29,890 nt of DNA, from contig UQAI01000016.1 in NCBI GenBank assembly GCA_900538885.1, positions 1 through 29,890 of the forward strand. Direction: 5' to 3'. Positions 16,157 through 24,445 of the stretch are shown here, one piece after another. The translations under genes were made by a program, and so were the position numbers. The stretch's first letter is position 1, and each line of letters opens with the position of its first letter. The notes under the pieces were generated by a model. That model was not told where the DNA came from and did no database searches. It saw nothing but the letters and a program-made list of their open reading frames with translations. The DNA comes from an uncultured Mollicutes bacterium. GTDB lineage: Bacteria; Bacillota_I; Bacilli_A; ML615J-28; CAG-313.

Positions 16157-16959
16157 TGAAACATACAACTCTTGACTGTTATGGTGCGAATGAACACCAA
16201 TTAAATGATATGAAAGTTGTTAACCAACTTTTGACTGATGCAAGTTATATATTAGATTTAGACCCTATTTGTCCTCCTACCATTGTTCCTTATTATTATG
16301 GTAGAGTGGCTGAGGATATTGGTATTAGCGCTTATGTTTTATTAGAAGGAGGACATATAACAATTCACACATTCCCCCTTCGTGAATGCTATTTCATTGA
16401 TTGTTTCACAACTAAAGATTTTGATGAAAACAAATTAACTGAATTTTTAATGCGCCGTCTTCCTTTTGATGAAAAAAATTCAATCATTAATACGGTAACA
16501 AGAGTTAAGGGAACCTTTAATGTAAAACCATATGATCCCGTTGCGGATTTTGGTCCACACTTAATGGCAGAAATTGAAGTTGACCATCAAATTAAAATGG
16601 AAGAAATGTTTGATTTTCTTGAAAAGACAGTTTATGATATTAATATGGATCCCATCACAAGACCATATGTGGTTAAAAGCACATTAAATAATCCAAAATA
16701 TTTATCAGGTATTATTGTTATTGCACAAAGTCATATTGCTTTACATTATGATTACGAACAAAACAGAATTCTTGCTGACATATTCTCTTGTATGGCATTT
16801 GATTATACGCAAATTGAAGCAGTATTAGCTAGACTTGGTAAGATTGTATCAAATGAACTTGTTCCAAGAGGTAGTAAGCATATCTATAAAATTAAAACTA
16901 ATACTATTAATGAAAGAATTCTTGCTTCTACTAAATGGCAAAAAGTTGTTGGTAAATAG
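16156..16959 (+). CDS. tandem-fused SpeD-like pyruvoyl decarboxylase (AdoMet or arginine decarboxylase)
   Basis: A 267-residue protein made of two AdoMet decarboxylase-like halves. The N-terminal half (about 1-115) has the family pattern but reads EGGHITIHTFP: the pyruvoyl-forming serine is G66 and the catalytic cysteine position is T86, with H71 kept. The C-terminal half (about 130-265) reads AQSHIALHYDY and keeps the full set S192, H197 (S+5) and C212 (S+20), the spacing of the short bacterial class (S63/H68/C83 in Thermotoga). Autocleavage before S192 would give a pyruvoyl chain. Short bacterial SpeD is a dimer, so this looks like a covalent pseudodimer with one active site. With an agmatinase upstream and no spermidine synthase, arginine decarboxylase activity is a serious alternative to AdoMet decarboxylase. 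Confidence 0.8.
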   Translation: MKHTTLDCYGANEHQLNDMKVVNQLLTDASYILDLDPICPPTIVPYYYGRVAEDIGISAYVLLEGGHITIHTFPLRECYFIDCFTTKDFDENKLTEFLMRRLPFDEKNSIINTVTRVKGTFNVKPYDPVADFGPHLMAEIEVDHQIKMEEMFDFLEKTVYDINMDPITRPYVVKSTLNNPKYLSGIIVIAQSHIALHYDYEQNRILADIFSCMAFDYTQIEAVLARLGKIVSNELVPRGSKHIYKIKTNTINERILASTKWQKVVGK

Positions 16960-16964
16960 ATAGT

Positions 16965-17678
16965 ATGAATGAACGTAGAGCATTAATTGATACTAAACTA
17001 AAAGAAGTAAATAGATTAGTTAATAGTGGTAGTTTTGTAAACATTGTTGAAGCTAGTAAGATCCTAGAACAAGTAATGGATCCTGCTCAAAAATTGTATT
17101 ATCATACTGGTTTAAATAGTGATCGTGAAACCTTATTTTTGTGTTATTCATATTATGCTTACGTAAACGAAACATTATATAATGAAAAACATTTAGATAA
17201 GTATTTAAACACTTCACTTGTGTATTATAATAATGCGGCAGGGCTTAGAGGTGAAATTAAAAAGAAAACTGAACTAGAAACAAGAGAAATGTTTGAACTA
17301 TACGCTAAAATTGCTTCTTTATATAAAGTTATTTCTAGTAATCAAGTAAATGATGAAGTATTAAAACAAGTAAAACCAGCATATAAGTTTTATAAAAAGA
17401 CTAGAAATATTGAAGATTTAATTCATTATCTAAGTATTTTAAAATATGTTGCCTTAATAGATATTCATAATAATGATAATAAAAAAGCTCTTAAGGTTTA
17501 CTTAAAATGTATTAAAGTTGCTAAAAAGATATTTGAAATATCAAAAAATAAAGAAACCAAAGAACTATTAATCCATTGTTATCAAGATACATTGAAATTG
17601 GCCAATGACTTAAAAATTAATTTATCAAAGATGCAATTAGATTACGAATTAAATAAGTTAATGGAGGATAGAATATGA
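16965..17678 (+). CDS. uncharacterised helical protein in the speB-speD operon
   Basis: A 237-residue protein, predicted cytosolic with no signal peptide or membrane helix. Almost the whole chain looks alpha-helical, with repeated aromatic/leucine heptad-like segments (LYYHTGL, LFLCYSYYAYVNETLY, MFELYAKIASLYKVI, KALKVYLKCIKVAKKIFE) that resemble a degenerate TPR-type helical array. I do not recognise a family. It starts 5 nt after the SpeD-like gene with a weak ribosome-binding site, suggesting coupled translation, and its TGA stop overlaps the next ATG (ATGA). Its place suggests a partner or scaffold for the neighbouring membrane protein or decarboxylase, which is inference. Confidence 0.65.
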   Translation: MNERRALIDTKLKEVNRLVNSGSFVNIVEASKILEQVMDPAQKLYYHTGLNSDRETLFLCYSYYAYVNETLYNEKHLDKYLNTSLVYYNNAAGLRGEIKKKTELETREMFELYAKIASLYKVISSNQVNDEVLKQVKPAYKFYKKTRNIEDLIHYLSILKYVALIDIHNNDNKKALKVYLKCIKVAKKIFEISKNKETKELLIHCYQDTLKLANDLKINLSKMQLDYELNKLMEDRI

Positions 17679-18016
17679 GTATGATTTATAACTTATTAGC
17701 ATCAAGTCCAGCTCCCCCAACATGGTGGTGGCCTTGTATTATTGCTTTGATAGCAGTATTATTTATACCATGGATAGTTTTACTAATTTATGCCTTAACT
17801 GTAAAGTATCGTGTAAGACTATATAGTGAAGGAAATTTGATTGGCACTTATAAGTTTAAAAAGAATACACCACTAAGTGAAATTAAACTACCTGAACGTA
17901 AAGGTTATGTCGTTGAAGGTTTATACCGAGATGAAGAGTTCATGTTACCACTTGAATTTGATAAAATGCCTAATAAGAATTTAAAACTTTATATCAAATG
18001 GATAGAAACTAAGTAG
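17675..18016 (+). CDS. single-pass membrane protein with a B-repeat-like domain
   Basis: A 113-residue protein with a short N-terminal segment containing proline and three consecutive tryptophans (PPTWWWP), one membrane helix (about residues 20-45, CIIALIAVLFIPWIVLLIYAL), then a domain of about 65 residues. That domain (RVRLYSEGNLIGTYKF..., PERKGYVVEGLYRDEEF, NLKLYIKW) has the pattern of an InlB-type B-repeat, as in the large lipoprotein of this window. It overlaps the preceding gene by 4 nt and has GGAGG about 9 nt upstream. By positive-inside reasoning (KYRVR follows the helix) the B-repeat may face the cytosol, unusual for this fold. Function unknown. Confidence 0.65.
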   Translation: MSMIYNLLASSPAPPTWWWPCIIALIAVLFIPWIVLLIYALTVKYRVRLYSEGNLIGTYKFKKNTPLSEIKLPERKGYVVEGLYRDEEFMLPLEFDKMPNKNLKLYIKWIETK

Positions 18017-18017
18017 A

Positions 18018-18052
18018 AGATGTTTAATTTAATTATTAAATATCTTTTTCTT
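18018..18052 (+). terminator. AT-rich intrinsic terminator after the speB operon
   Basis: AGATGTTTAAT (18018-18028) pairs with ATTAAATATCT (18035-18045), 11 bp with one G-T pair and a 6-nt loop, followed by TTTTCTT. It lies only 17 nt before the next start codon, so it may act as a partial terminator allowing read-through to the phosphodiesterase and GH9 genes, which have no obvious promoter of their own. Confidence 0.7.
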
Positions 18053-18068
18053 ATAAAGGAGCCTTGAA

Positions 18069-19139
18069 ATGAAACCAGATTTTAATAATTGTATCTTAAA
18101 CGTAGTGTCATCGATTATGAATAAATATGAAGTTAATAGTAAATATATAACCAATAAAATAGTAGATGAAAAAATAAAGAATGCTAAACACGTTTTTTTA
18201 GTGGTGCTTGATGGCTTAGGCCGAAATATCATTGAAAAGCACCTAACAACAGATAGTTTTATTAGATCAAATATGAAAGATTACATCACAAGTGTTTATC
18301 CACCTACAACTGTCGCCGCAACATCTGCGATTTGTTCAGGCATGAGTCCTGGAGAAAGTGGATGGCTAGGGTGGCATCAATATTTTGATGAAATAAGACA
18401 AGATGTTGTATTATTTAAAAATATTACAACATATACTAATATTCCCTTAACTATTAATGTGGCGGATACTTATATTCATTACACACCAGTAATCTCTAAG
18501 TTTAAAAATGTAAAAACATTTGAATTATATCCAAGTTTTAAAGAAAATGGTTTTAGAACTTTTAAAGCTATGGGAAAAGAAATGGTTAAGATTTCTAAAT
18601 TAGATGAATCAACTTATGCTTATTGTTATTGGAATAATCCAGATTTCTTAATGCATGAATGTGGAACCAACTGTCCTAAAGTAAGAAAAATAGTCAAACA
18701 ACTTGATAAAATACTTGCGAAAACATTTAAGAATGCTGGTAAAGATACCACAATAATTATTATGGCAGATCATGGAGTAGTTGATACAACCGATCTATTC
18801 CTAACTGATTATCCTGACCTTTATAATACCTTAATTAGAAAACCATCAATAGAAGCAAGAACAGTTGCTTTTAAAGTTAAGGATCATGAAACTTTCAAAA
18901 CCCTTTTTAAAAAATATTTTGGAAACTGGTTTAAATTATATGAAACTAGTGAATTTTTAAAAGAAGGCTATTTGGGTAATGAATATACTAAAGCTACAAG
19001 ATTTTTATTTGATTATGTGGCAGTTGCGATAGACAAATATAATATAGCCCTAGAAAGAGATGAATTTATTATGAAAGCTCATCATGCAGGTGATACGGTT
19101 GATGAAATGATAGTTCCTCTTTCAATTGTGACAAAATAG
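18069..19139 (+). CDS. alkaline phosphatase superfamily phosphodiesterase/nucleotide pyrophosphatase-like enzyme
   Basis: A 356-residue cytosolic-looking protein of the type I phosphodiesterase/nucleotide pyrophosphatase family. Metal and catalytic positions visible are D48 in VVLDGLG, the nucleophile candidate T80/T81 in PPTTVAATSA, D234-H235 in MADHGV, and H338/H339 near the C terminus (KAHHAGDTVDEM). The GMSPGESGWLGW stretch is typical of bacterial members. No signal peptide is present although many relatives are exported. AAAGGAG precedes the ATG. It is followed 8 nt later by a GH9 glycoside hydrolase, so the pair may process an intracellular phosphorylated or phosphodiester-linked saccharide; that coupling is inference and the substrate is unknown. 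Confidence 0.83.
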   Translation: MKPDFNNCILNVVSSIMNKYEVNSKYITNKIVDEKIKNAKHVFLVVLDGLGRNIIEKHLTTDSFIRSNMKDYITSVYPPTTVAATSAICSGMSPGESGWLGWHQYFDEIRQDVVLFKNITTYTNIPLTINVADTYIHYTPVISKFKNVKTFELYPSFKENGFRTFKAMGKEMVKISKLDESTYAYCYWNNPDFLMHECGTNCPKVRKIVKQLDKILAKTFKNAGKDTTIIIMADHGVVDTTDLFLTDYPDLYNTLIRKPSIEARTVAFKVKDHETFKTLFKKYFGNWFKLYETSEFLKEGYLGNEYTKATRFLFDYVAVAIDKYNIALERDEFIMKAHHAGDTVDEMIVPLSIVTK

Positions 19140-19147
19140 GAGGATTT

Positions 19148-21418
19148 ATGGACGTAAATAATTGGATTAAAAAAAGTGATTATGCTCATAAAATGGTTGA
19201 AGAAAACATTAAGAATGGAGCCGAATATCGTCATCAACAGAAAAAAGTTGAAAACGAAGAGTTATTATGGAATGGTTTAAACCTTGATAATGTTACTTTA
19301 AGTGGCGTGGGAACACTTAATTTTGAAGATGATTCAATAAGACTTGATGAAAATGATGATATTGAAGATTTAGAGAAAAGACCAAACTGTAGTGTTGTTA
19401 TCAATCTTGAAAAGCATGATTTTACTATGTATAACCGTGTTTACTTAAAAATGTTTATTAAAGCTACTGGTTTTGTGAATTTTTATGTTCATTATGCCTT
19501 TGGTAGTGTTGTTCATACCGCTAGTGTAATTCCTAATAAATGGAATGAAATTATGTTTGAAGTGGAAGATGTTAATAGAAATGATGTCAAGACATTAATT
19601 ATTACTCCATTTTTGTTTGGTACTCCACCTGAGGCATTACCAGATGTTAGTTTCTTTATTAAAGATATTAAAATTCAATTAGTTAAAGCTGATTATATCA
19701 AAGGATGGGAGTTAGAAGATCGTATAGCTTACTCTCATGTTGGATATTTTACGGATGCCATCAAAACCGCTATAATTAGTGGAAATAAAGAATTTGATTT
19801 TTACTTAAAAAATGAGAAAAATAATATAGTGTACCAAAACAAAACTAAATTATGTAAAAGTCATCTAGGTGAATTTCAAGTATTAGATTTTAGTATGGTA
19901 AATACTCCAGGGATTTACTACTTAGAAGTAAATAATATAAAAACTAATCTTTTTGAAATATCTAGTAATCCGTATCAATTATCAATTTGGAAAAGTATGC
20001 AGTTTTTAAGAACCCTTAGATGTGGAGTAGAAGTTGAAAATGTGCATAGTGCATGCCACTTGAATTGTCGTACAGTTCATGCAAATGGTAAAAGTGTGCC
20101 AAACTTTAGAGGATGGCACGATGCTGGAGATTTATCACAATTTGAAATTTGTACAGCCGAAATGACAGAAGCAATTCTTGATTTAGCAAAAAACACCAAA
20201 GATGAAGACTTATATAAACGTTTATTAGAAGAAGGAAAAGTAGGAACTGATTGGCTTCTTCAAACTTCATTTGAGGATGGACAAAGGGCCTTAGCAGTAG
20301 GTTATAGAATGTGGCGCAAAAATGTGCTTTCACCCACTAACAAAGGTGTACTTCAAAATGCTAGTGAAGAAGGTCCGTTTGAAAACTTTTTAGCTTGTGC
20401 TGCTTTATTAAAAGCTGTCAATAGTTACGATAATAAAATTTATAAAGAATGGTGCTTAAGAACAGCTATATTAGATTTTGAAACGGCAATCAAAGATTAC
20501 AAGTTAAAAGTTTATACCAAAAGATGGGGCAGTAATATTGATGCGGCAGTAGCAGGAATTGGAGCTGAATGTGCATCTTTACTATATGAAATTACCAAGG
20601 AAGCTAAATATCAAGATATAGCTATAAACTATGGAGATATCATTATGCAAACCCAACAACTTGATTATCCAAACTGGGATATTCCTCTTCGTGGCTTCTT
20701 TTATGAAGATATTGACCATAAGTATTTGTTAACCTATGAACATCGTGGACATGAACAAACTCCAGTTCAAGGTTTGTATTATTTATGTAAAACATTTAAA
20801 AATCATGAAAATTATAAAAAATGGTATCATAGCTTAGAACTTTACGGAGAGTATGTAAAAAAGACAATTAGTTATACTGCACCTTATAATCTTTTATGTG
20901 CTCATGTTTATGATTTAAATAAATTTAATATGGAGCGTTTTACTGTTCCTGCTGGATATGGAACTACGGCAGAAGCTTTAGAAAATTTAAAAACTCAAGC
21001 AAAGCATGGAATTAAATTAAATGATGATGTTTATTTGCGTATTTTCCCTACCGCAATCCAGCGTCGTGGTTTCCACGCAACATTATTAAGTAAAACTAAA
21101 GCAGTATCGTTAGTTTCAAAAATAACAAATGACCAAGAACTTCGCCAAATAGCTATTAACCAACTAGAGTGGATATTTGGTAAAAACCCATTCGCTACCT
21201 CAACCATGTATGGTGAAGGATATAATTATCACCCTTTATATGTGGCATATTCACCTCAACTAGTGGGAGCCCTACCAGTTGGAATTGAAACCAAAGGATA
21301 TGATGATGAACCATATTGGCCAACAATTAATAATGCGGTTTATAAGGAAATCTGGGGACATACTACTGGCAAGTATTTATTTGTTTTAAACGATCTTATT
21401 GAAGAAAAAAGGCAATAA
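19148..21418 (+). CDS. glycoside hydrolase family 9 (cellulase-like) protein lacking a signal peptide
   Basis: A 756-residue protein. Residues about 45-180 form a beta-rich, CBM-like domain (NRVYLKMFIKATGFVNFYVHY). Residues about 185-275 match the N-terminal Ig-like domain of GH9 cellulases (HVGYFTDAIKTAIISGNKEF). Residues about 280-755 form the GH9 catalytic (alpha/alpha)6 barrel. The GWHDAGD motif supplies D325 and D328 (base), the QLEWIFGKNPFATSTMYGEG stretch is the typical late-barrel motif, and E734 in VYKEIW is the probable acid. There is no signal peptide: the chain begins MDVNNWIKKSDYAHK. GH9 enzymes are mostly secreted endoglucanases, but cytosolic ones act on short oligosaccharides, and that is more likely here. 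AGGAGG lies just before the ATG. Confidence 0.86.
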   Translation: MDVNNWIKKSDYAHKMVEENIKNGAEYRHQQKKVENEELLWNGLNLDNVTLSGVGTLNFEDDSIRLDENDDIEDLEKRPNCSVVINLEKHDFTMYNRVYLKMFIKATGFVNFYVHYAFGSVVHTASVIPNKWNEIMFEVEDVNRNDVKTLIITPFLFGTPPEALPDVSFFIKDIKIQLVKADYIKGWELEDRIAYSHVGYFTDAIKTAIISGNKEFDFYLKNEKNNIVYQNKTKLCKSHLGEFQVLDFSMVNTPGIYYLEVNNIKTNLFEISSNPYQLSIWKSMQFLRTLRCGVEVENVHSACHLNCRTVHANGKSVPNFRGWHDAGDLSQFEICTAEMTEAILDLAKNTKDEDLYKRLLEEGKVGTDWLLQTSFEDGQRALAVGYRMWRKNVLSPTNKGVLQNASEEGPFENFLACAALLKAVNSYDNKIYKEWCLRTAILDFETAIKDYKLKVYTKRWGSNIDAAVAGIGAECASLLYEITKEAKYQDIAINYGDIIMQTQQLDYPNWDIPLRGFFYEDIDHKYLLTYEHRGHEQTPVQGLYYLCKTFKNHENYKKWYHSLELYGEYVKKTISYTAPYNLLCAHVYDLNKFNMERFTVPAGYGTTAEALENLKTQAKHGIKLNDDVYLRIFPTAIQRRGFHATLLSKTKAVSLVSKITNDQELRQIAINQLEWIFGKNPFATSTMYGEGYNYHPLYVAYSPQLVGALPVGIETKGYDDEPYWPTINNAVYKEIWGHTTGKYLFVLNDLIEEKRQ

Positions 21419-21443
21419 TATCAAATGATATTATTGTCCTTTT
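21406..21443. terminator. bidirectional terminator between convergent genes
   Basis: A long stem (about 16 bp with one bulge; GGCAATAATATC against GATATTATTGTCC, loop AAAT) flanked by A-runs on the left and T-runs on the right. It overlaps the stop codons of both the GH9 gene and the oppositely oriented FAD oxidoreductase gene and can terminate transcription on either strand. Confidence 0.88.
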
Positions 21444-22876
21444 TGCGTTATTAAATGTTTTATTTCTTTACCACTTCTAAGTGCAACCGGAAGTCCGCCA
21501 GTTATTTTTTGCCAGTATGTAGTAATTAACATATTAGGAATTTTATTTAATTTTGGAGAAATACTTGCAAGAGAAGTATGTTTATTAACGATAAATCCCA
21601 TATATGAGCCATAATAAGAATAGTAATATTTATTATAAGTAAGTGGTGTCCAAACATCTAATAATTTAATACTATCTTTTAAGGTAGGATATAAATTAAC
21701 AATTATCTCTTGCAGTTTTATTCCCAAATCATGTTTGGCTTTGTTGTATTCTTCATGATTTTGGTCATTTAATTCTTTCCAATAATCATAATCTCTTGGA
21801 GTTTGCGTAATGTATACTTGAATAACTGTTTTTTCATCATTAGGGTAAAGATAGGAATAATCTCTTAAAATAAGACGATTAATTTGTCTTTTCCCAATTG
21901 TAAGTGATTCAATTTCATTTACCACCGTATCAATAATGGGACTATCCTTCTTATTAACTAAGTATGCTACATGAAAGCTTGAAACAACTGGATACTTATA
22001 TTTGTTTTCAAATTTTGAGATTAGTTTTGGATTAATATATTTTTTATCAATTAGGTTATTATAAAGATAATATGGATCACCAGTATAAATTAAATAATCA
22101 CCACTAACGGTTTCATTATTGTTTATTTCCATATCTGTGAATTTGTCGTTATTAAACGTAATTTTTGTTACTTTGCTGTTGTAGAATATTTTACCGCCAA
22201 GTTCTTGGTATTTTCTTAAAATATTCTTAGAAAATTCAGCTGATCCTTTTTGATATACTTTACCATTACCACTTGCGAAAGTCGCATATGAACAAAAAAG
22301 GAAAAGAGGGGAATATTCTTTAGGAATATAGTCGGTAAAAACTCTTTTTAGAAGTGGATGTTTGTATTTTCGGGCATATTCGGCTAAAGTTATTTTATGG
22401 TAATTTAAATAACAAGATGCATAGCCAAATACTTTGCTGGTGAAAGTAGTAAAGAAATTACCATTTTTCATACTATTAGAAATTCGTTTAGTAATATTAA
22501 TAAATTTATTAATTTCTTTACGGTCTTCATATGAAACCTTTAACATTTCAGTCCTTGTTTTTTCAAGGTCGGAATATAACGTTATGGAATCATTACCATA
22601 AGTTGATTTATAGAAGTATTCCCCTTGATATAAATTACTAGTTTCATCAATCGCCCCTATTTTTTTCCATAATTTAAAGTCTTTAGTATGTTGATTGGTG
22701 CCTGTAAGCCAGTGCATACAATTATCTATGTAATAGCCTTCTCTAAACCAGCCAGTACAGCATCCCCCTGGCCAGTTGTTCTTTTCATAAATACTTGTGT
22801 CGTACCCTTTTTCTAAGGCATAAATACCAGCAGTTAGTCCAGTTATGCCTGCTCCTATTATAATCATTTTTTTCAT
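21431..22876 (-). CDS. NAD(P)/FAD-dependent oxidoreductase, phytoene desaturase (CrtI)-like
   Basis: A 481-residue flavoprotein. The N terminus carries the dinucleotide-binding motif (IIIGAGITGLTAGIYALEKGY), the acidic end of the second strand (SIYEKN) and the PGGCCTGW motif typical of the CrtI/carotenoid-desaturase and retinol-saturase-like group. The C terminus has a second FAD-contact segment (TYWQKITGGLPVALRSGKEI). No carotenoid genes are nearby, and many such proteins in anaerobes act on unknown lipids or prenyl compounds. AGGTGA precedes the ATG by 6 nt. It is divergent from the DUF362 gene (98-nt gap) and convergent with the GH9 gene. Confidence 0.85.
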   Translation of the reverse strand: MKKMIIIGAGITGLTAGIYALEKGYDTSIYEKNNWPGGCCTGWFREGYYIDNCMHWLTGTNQHTKDFKLWKKIGAIDETSNLYQGEYFYKSTYGNDSITLYSDLEKTRTEMLKVSYEDRKEINKFINITKRISNSMKNGNFFTTFTSKVFGYASCYLNYHKITLAEYARKYKHPLLKRVFTDYIPKEYSPLFLFCSYATFASGNGKVYQKGSAEFSKNILRKYQELGGKIFYNSKVTKITFNNDKFTDMEINNNETVSGDYLIYTGDPYYLYNNLIDKKYINPKLISKFENKYKYPVVSSFHVAYLVNKKDSPIIDTVVNEIESLTIGKRQINRLILRDYSYLYPNDEKTVIQVYITQTPRDYDYWKELNDQNHEEYNKAKHDLGIKLQEIIVNLYPTLKDSIKLLDVWTPLTYNKYYYSYYGSYMGFIVNKHTSLASISPKLNKIPNMLITTYWQKITGGLPVALRSGKEIKHLITQKGQ

Positions 22877-22927
22877 AAAATCACCTAGTTATATTATTTG
22901 AAAAATAATAAAAAATATACTTGATAG

Positions 22928-22956
22928 TTGAAAAAAAGCCAAAATTAAAGTATAAT
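22928..22956 (+). promoter_or_regulatory. promoter of the DUF362-kinase-SDR operon
   Basis: TTGAAA (22928-22933), a 17-nt spacer, then a perfect TATAAT (22951-22956). GAGGTGA precedes the ATG at 22975. No convincing -35/-10 pair could be placed for the divergent FAD gene in the same gap. Confidence 0.8.
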
Positions 22957-22974
22957 TAATATTGAGGTGATAAA

Positions 22975-23850
22975 ATGAAAGCAAAAGTATATTTTTCAAA
23001 AACAATTAGTCCTGAAGAAGTAGTTAGGTTATTTGAAATGATTGATTCACCACTTTGTGGTAATGTTGCGGTGAAAGTTCATTCTGGTGAAGTTGGTAAT
23101 CAAAACTTTTTAAAGCCAACGTTTTGGAAACCAATAGTTGAAAAAGTAAATGGTACGGTTGTTGAATGTAACACCTCATATGATGGTGGACGTAATACTA
23201 GTAAAAAACACCTTCAAACGCTAAGAGACCATGAGTGGACAAAGCACTTTAAAGTCGATTTATTGGATGAAAAAGGTCCTGATCTTGAATTAGATATCCC
23301 AAATGGTAAAACAATTAAAAAGAATTATGTCGGAAAACATCTAAAAAATTACGATTCAATGATTGTGTTATCACACTTTAAAGGTCACCCAATGGGTGGA
23401 TATGGGGGCGCTCTAAAACAATTATCAATTGGCGTTGCCTCAAGCTATGGTAAAGCCTACATTCATGGATGTGGTGTTCCTAAAGATTTATGGACAGCAG
23501 ATCATAATAAATTTTTAGAATCAATGAGCGATGCGGCTAAATCCGTAATTGACTTTTTTAATAGTAAAATTGTTTATGTAAATGTCATGAAAAACATGTC
23601 AGTAGATTGTGATTGTTGTAGCATTGCTGAAGATCCATGTATGAAAGATATTGGTATTTTAGTATCACTTGACCCAGTAGCAATCGATCAAGCTTGCATT
23701 GATTTAGTTTATAACTCTAATGATCCTGGTAAAGATCATCTAATCGAAAGAATTGAATCTAGAAATGGTACTTATACAATTACTTGTGCTGAAGAAAATC
23801 ATTCAGGAACTAAAGATTACGAATTAATGGATGTTACTTTAGAGAAATAG
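22975..23850 (+). CDS. DUF362 domain protein
   Basis: A 291-residue protein of the DUF362 family, related to proteins often fused to ferredoxin domains. The family core is visible: GNVAVKVHSGE near the start, SMIVLSHFKGHPMGGYGGALKQLSIG in the middle, and the cysteine cluster CDCC followed by EDPCMKDIGILVSLDPVAIDQA. No separate 4Fe-4S ferredoxin motif is present, so this is the short form. The biochemical role of the family is not settled; iron-sulfur or redox functions have been proposed. It leads an operon with a kinase 1 nt downstream and an SDR, and lies divergent from an FAD oxidoreductase, a redox-flavoured neighbourhood. Confidence 0.87.
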   Translation: MKAKVYFSKTISPEEVVRLFEMIDSPLCGNVAVKVHSGEVGNQNFLKPTFWKPIVEKVNGTVVECNTSYDGGRNTSKKHLQTLRDHEWTKHFKVDLLDEKGPDLELDIPNGKTIKKNYVGKHLKNYDSMIVLSHFKGHPMGGYGGALKQLSIGVASSYGKAYIHGCGVPKDLWTADHNKFLESMSDAAKSVIDFFNSKIVYVNVMKNMSVDCDCCSIAEDPCMKDIGILVSLDPVAIDQACIDLVYNSNDPGKDHLIERIESRNGTYTITCAEENHSGTKDYELMDVTLEK

Positions 23851-23851
23851 T

Positions 23852-24445
23852 ATGTTACAAGCCAAAAATGAATTTAATCAAATTTTAAATACGATATCTG
23901 AACAGTGCTTATATAAATCGAACATTGTGATTTCCATCGATGGAATGTGTGCAAGTGGTAAAACCACCCTAGCCCTAATGCTTCAAAAAATATTTGATGC
24001 AAGAATTATTCATATGGATGATTTCTTTTTAACAGATAATATCAAAACACCGGAAAGACTTTTGGAAGTTGGTGGAAATATTGATTACGATCGTTTTAAA
24101 AATGAAATTATTATGAATCTAGATAAAGATATCACCTATCAACCATACAACTGTCATTATCATATCTTTGATAAAGAAACAGTTTTACCACTAAGTGCAG
24201 TAACAATAATTGAAGGAGCATATGCTCTACATCCAAAGTTTGGTGAATATTATGATTATGCTATATTTATGATGATATCTAATAATCAACAAATCGCAAG
24301 AATCAAACAGCGAAATGGCAATGAAATGGTTAAAATATTTAAAGATCGTTGGATAAAATTAGAAAATGAATATTTTGATAAATTTGATATCAAAAGTAGA
24401 TGTAATATTATCTTTGATACTAGTGAGGAAAATAAAAATGAATAA
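23852..24445 (+). CDS. uridine kinase-like P-loop kinase
   Basis: A 197-residue P-loop NTPase of the uridine kinase/phosphoribulokinase-like group. Walker A is GMCASGKTT (31-39, K37). HMDDFFL follows, the substrate-side acidic motif of this group, then TIIEGAYALHP, comparable to the EG motif of uridine kinases. The short C terminus lacks the long lid of bona fide uridine kinases, so the phosphate acceptor is uncertain. It starts one base after the DUF362 stop codon and overlaps the SDR gene by 8 nt, indicating tight co-translation. Confidence 0.83.
   Translation: MLQAKNEFNQILNTISEQCLYKSNIVISIDGMCASGKTTLALMLQKIFDARIIHMDDFFLTDNIKTPERLLEVGGNIDYDRFKNEIIMNLDKDITYQPYNCHYHIFDKETVLPLSAVTIIEGAYALHPKFGEYYDYAIFMMISNNQQIARIKQRNGNEMVKIFKDRWIKLENEYFDKFDIKSRCNIIFDTSEENKNE

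Noticed and set aside
16156..16959. E. coli-type (class 1A) SpeD, given the similar length of about 265 residues
   Set aside because: Class 1A SpeD has one central KSHICVHTYPE-type site. This protein has two separate homologous site regions about 126 residues apart, so the matching length is coincidental.
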